From assembly GCA_023250175.1 (NCBI GenBank), contig JAHFBD010000005.1:16575-25200 (forward strand): a DNA stretch of 8,626 nt, in the 5' to 3' direction. Positions 6,755 through 8,626 of this stretch are shown one piece after another (positions within the stretch are counted from its first letter, which is position 1; the number at the start of each line of letters is the position of its first letter). The translations under genes were made by a program, and so were the position numbers. The stretch comes from Candidatus Melainabacteria bacterium (GTDB lineage Bacteria; Cyanobacteriota; Vampirovibrionia; 2-02-FULL-35-15). The notes under the pieces are model-generated. The model had not been told where the DNA came from. It saw nothing but the letters and a program-made list of their open reading frames with translations, and made no database searches.

Positions 6755-7045
6755 ATGAATATATCTTTAGTTTCAAGTGCAATAAATAGTGTTCCTGACA
6801 ATAAGGGTTTTCTCAAGGCTCTCTCTAAAGCAGTTAAGGTAGATGAAGATACTGTATCTGTTATGTCTGGAAGTGGCTGGGGGCTGAACTTTGCACAATT
6901 TGATACGATTGATGCTATAAACAGTCATGGTTATCAAGGTGATGGGGCTTTGGCTTTAGCTTTTTATGCCGGTAAATTAAATGGTATCTATGAAACTAGA
7001 AGATTCTTTGAACCTGAAGAAGCAGTTGGGTTTTACCAAATTTAA
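6755..7045 (+). CDS. Hypothetical protein, 96 residues
   Basis: I do not recognise this protein. It has no signal peptide, membrane helix, cysteine or obvious catalytic motif. It reads as a small soluble globular protein. The N-terminal half is amphipathic and lysine-containing (FLKALSKAVKVDEDT, 19-33). A glycine/aromatic middle follows (SGSGWGLNFAQF, 38-49), then 'GYQGDGALALAFYAGKLNG' (59-77) and an acidic aromatic tail (FFEPEEAVGFYQI). The strong AAGGAAG site and normal amino-acid composition argue that it is expressed. It may be co-transcribed with the glycosidase 93 nt upstream, since I see no terminator between them, but it could also have its own promoter in that gap. It converges on the secreted Cys-rich gene ending at 7107. 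The N-terminus is compatible with a peptide-type or protein-binding role, but nothing firm can be said. Confidence 0.6.
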   Translation: MNISLVSSAINSVPDNKGFLKALSKAVKVDEDTVSVMSGSGWGLNFAQFDTIDAINSHGYQGDGALALAFYAGKLNGIYETRRFFEPEEAVGFYQI

Positions 7046-7106
7046 CTTACCAACAACACCTTCACTGTTTCCAAGAGTCAGGAAAAATTTGAAATTATTG
7101 TAGAGT

Positions 7107-8498
7107 TTAAGGTAGTCGTAGGGGTAGTAAAATTAGCCCTGAATCAATAGTGTTATTAGATTGTCCAGCAGTAACGGTAAATAAATCGGTTTTGCCTGTT
7201 ATTTGATCTGTGTCACTATCAAGAGCATCATTTATACCTTGATCTTTAAGTGTAAAAGTATACCCATTAATTGCAATAACTTGAATCAAATAAGTACCTG
7301 CTGGTACAGTAAAAAAGTAAGCCCCAGTTACATCAGTAACGGTCACGCTAATTATATTGTTAGCATTATCTAGTAGTTTGACCGTGACATTAGAAATCCC
7401 TGGTTCACCAGAATCCTGAATCCCATTACGCTTTATATCATTCCATACTCGATCACCAATAGTTGCTGGGGGAATTAGTCCTGAATCAATAGTGTTATTA
7501 ACTTGTCCAGCAGTAACGGTAAATAAATCAGTTTTGCCTGTTATTTGATCTGTGTCACTATCAAGAGTATCATTCATACCTTGATCTTTAAGTGTGAAAT
7601 TATATCCATTAGGTGCAGTAACTTGAATCAAATAAGTACCTGCTGGTACAGTAAAAAGGTAAGCCCCGGTTACATCAGTAACGGTCACGCTAATTATATT
7701 GTTAGTATTATCTAGTAGTTTGACTATTACATTAGAAATGCCTTGTTCATCAGAATCTTGAATCCCATTACTATTTATATCATTCCAGACTCTATCACCA
7801 ATAGTTGCAAGAGCCGGTGTTTGTGTTGGTATTGGAGTTGGAGTCGAAATGGGTGCTACAGTGGGAGCTGCAACACATTTACAATCCTTGCAGATGTTCC
7901 CTTGTCCACATGAAAACCTAGTATTTGATGTACATTCAAACCTTTCTAAATACTTTGGATAGCAATGGCAAGTCTGATTCATATAATCACATTTATAAGT
8001 GGTACCTGTTAAATAGCAATCCTCACAAGACTCTTCACACGCTACGATAGAAGATCCGGGAGGCGGAGAATAACACTTATAATTATTTAGATAGGTTTGT
8101 GCTTGTAAATTTACTTCTTTTTCACTTTCTTCAATATCTGCCCCTTCACTAATTTCTTCATCATTATCAGCATTACCTTCATCTTTTACATCACTACAAT
8201 TTACTGAACATATAGGAATATAAGCATTTCCTTCATCATCTTTACACTTCCAAGTCCCATCTTCTTTTTTCTTACAACAGAATGGTTCTTTAGAATCGCC
8301 TTTACAATGAGCTTTCTTAAATCCTTTTCTTATTCCTTCACTATCCACACAACAGGGTTTTTCACTAGCAGTTTCACATTTTACTTTCCATTTGTCATTA
8401 TTATTTTTCTCACAATATTGAGACCAGCCTTTATCAGTTATAAATAAAGATAGAATTAAAACAAAAACTGAAACATAAATCAATTTGTGACTATTCAT
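7107..8498 (-). CDS. Secreted Cys-rich protein with two SdrD B-like domains
   Basis: This is a 463-residue extracellular or cell-surface protein. A Sec signal peptide (core LIYVSVFVLILSLFI) likely ends near residue 27. Residues 28-211 carry all 22 cysteines, including two CC pairs and a run ending 'CKDCKC', probably a disulfide-stabilised region; it is split by an acidic stretch of about 30 residues (DEGNADNDEEISEG). A Pro/Thr linker (about 212-230) leads to two SdrD B-like domains at 231-342 and 345-456. Each starts ATIGDRVWND, then has a Ca-binding-type loop (DINSNGIQDSDE in the first; DIKRNGIQDSGE in the second) and the core GTYLIQV. The domains differ at 13 of 112 residues. No LPXTG, transmembrane anchor or PEP-CTERM follows, and the last residues LLPLRLP look unlike a normal domain end. 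Such Ig-like modules occur in adhesins and stalks. A perfect TATAAT lies upstream. Confidence 0.85.
   Translation of the reverse strand: MNSHKLIYVSVFVLILSLFITDKGWSQYCEKNNNDKWKVKCETASEKPCCVDSEGIRKGFKKAHCKGDSKEPFCCKKKEDGTWKCKDDEGNAYIPICSVNCSDVKDEGNADNDEEISEGADIEESEKEVNLQAQTYLNNYKCYSPPPGSSIVACEESCEDCYLTGTTYKCDYMNQTCHCYPKYLERFECTSNTRFSCGQGNICKDCKCVAAPTVAPISTPTPIPTQTPALATIGDRVWNDINSNGIQDSDEQGISNVIVKLLDNTNNIISVTVTDVTGAYLFTVPAGTYLIQVTAPNGYNFTLKDQGMNDTLDSDTDQITGKTDLFTVTAGQVNNTIDSGLIPPATIGDRVWNDIKRNGIQDSGEPGISNVTVKLLDNANNIISVTVTDVTGAYFFTVPAGTYLIQVIAINGYTFTLKDQGINDALDSDTDQITGKTDLFTVTAGQSNNTIDSGLILLPLRLP
7131..7466 (-). repeat. Tandem repeat unit encoding the second SdrD B-like domain
   Basis: This 336-nt unit is the 3'-most copy in the minus-strand gene. 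It aligns without gaps to 7473-7808 at a period of 342 nt (114 codons). Most differences are scattered single bases and the encoded domains are about 88% identical, so the duplication is recent or maintained by recombination. Confidence 0.9.
7473..7808 (-). repeat. Tandem repeat unit encoding the first SdrD B-like domain
   Basis: This is the partner of 7131-7466. It keeps the fuller calcium-loop pattern D-x-N-x-N-G-x-x-D-x-x-E, whereas the other copy has Lys-Arg and Gly substitutions in the loop. Six bases (two Pro codons on the minus strand) join the two units. Confidence 0.9.
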
Positions 8499-8571
8499 AT
8501 TAACGATCTTTAATTCTTTAATTATTAATCTATAAGTTTTAATCCCTAATAAGCTAAAGATAAAACCCTTT

Positions 8572-8577
8572 ATTATA
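8572..8577 (-). promoter_or_regulatory. Probable -10 box for the Cys-rich SdrB gene
   Basis: The minus-strand hexamer is a perfect TATAAT, 73 nt upstream of the ATG at 8498. The -35 position has no good match. The leader between is AT-rich with a weak AAAGA ribosome site near the start codon. Bases 8499-8626 hold no gene. Confidence 0.4.
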
Positions 8578-8626
8578 GATTTTTAATCTTACACAGATAT
8601 GCATTCCCATTAAAGAACAGTTAAAT

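Overview
This window comes from a low-GC bacterium. It uses standard stop codons, has short or overlapping intergenic gaps, and carries type IV pilus genes of the PilD/PilM/PilN kind. Secreted proteins have Sec signal peptides. A pyrimidine-rich heptamer repeat beside the tRNA resembles repeats known from Cyanobacteria. Together these would fit a Melainabacteria/Vampirovibrionia-like lineage, but that assignment is an inference from style, not a demonstrated match.

Positions 1-3906 (+ strand) form one tightly packed run. It holds the C-terminus of a MalK/UgpC-type sugar ABC ATPase, a long prepilin peptidase (PilD family), a fused PilM-PilN pilus assembly protein, and a MalG/UgpE-type sugar permease. 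Spacings are 4 nt, an 11-nt overlap and a 4-nt ATGA overlap, so the four genes are probably co-transcribed and translationally coupled. Two pilus genes therefore sit inside a carbohydrate ABC transporter operon.

Positions 3896-4495 (- strand) encode a small exported protein with a Ser-rich linker and a helical, TPR-like C-terminus. It converges on the permease with an 11-bp overlap. A degenerate heptamer repeat (4640-4674) and a tRNA-Glu(TTC) (4678-4753) follow.

Positions 4760-5403 (- strand) hold a gene that is easy to miss. Its second half has no early start codon and is joined to the first half only through a -1 frame change. Read together, the halves give a ~214-residue protein with a Cys-His-Asp arrangement of the transglutaminase-like kind. 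It is either a recent pseudogene or a one-base sequence error.

Positions 5588-7045 (+ strand) hold a stand-alone (alpha/alpha)6 glycosidase-like protein resembling the catalytic domain of amylo-alpha-1,6-glucosidases, and a 96-residue protein I do not recognise. Positions 7107-8498 (- strand) encode a secreted protein with 22 cysteines, a Pro/Thr linker and two nearly identical SdrD B-like domains that arose by a 342-nt tandem duplication. No CRISPR array, insertion sequence or rRNA was seen, and no stretch over 300 bases lacks a gene.
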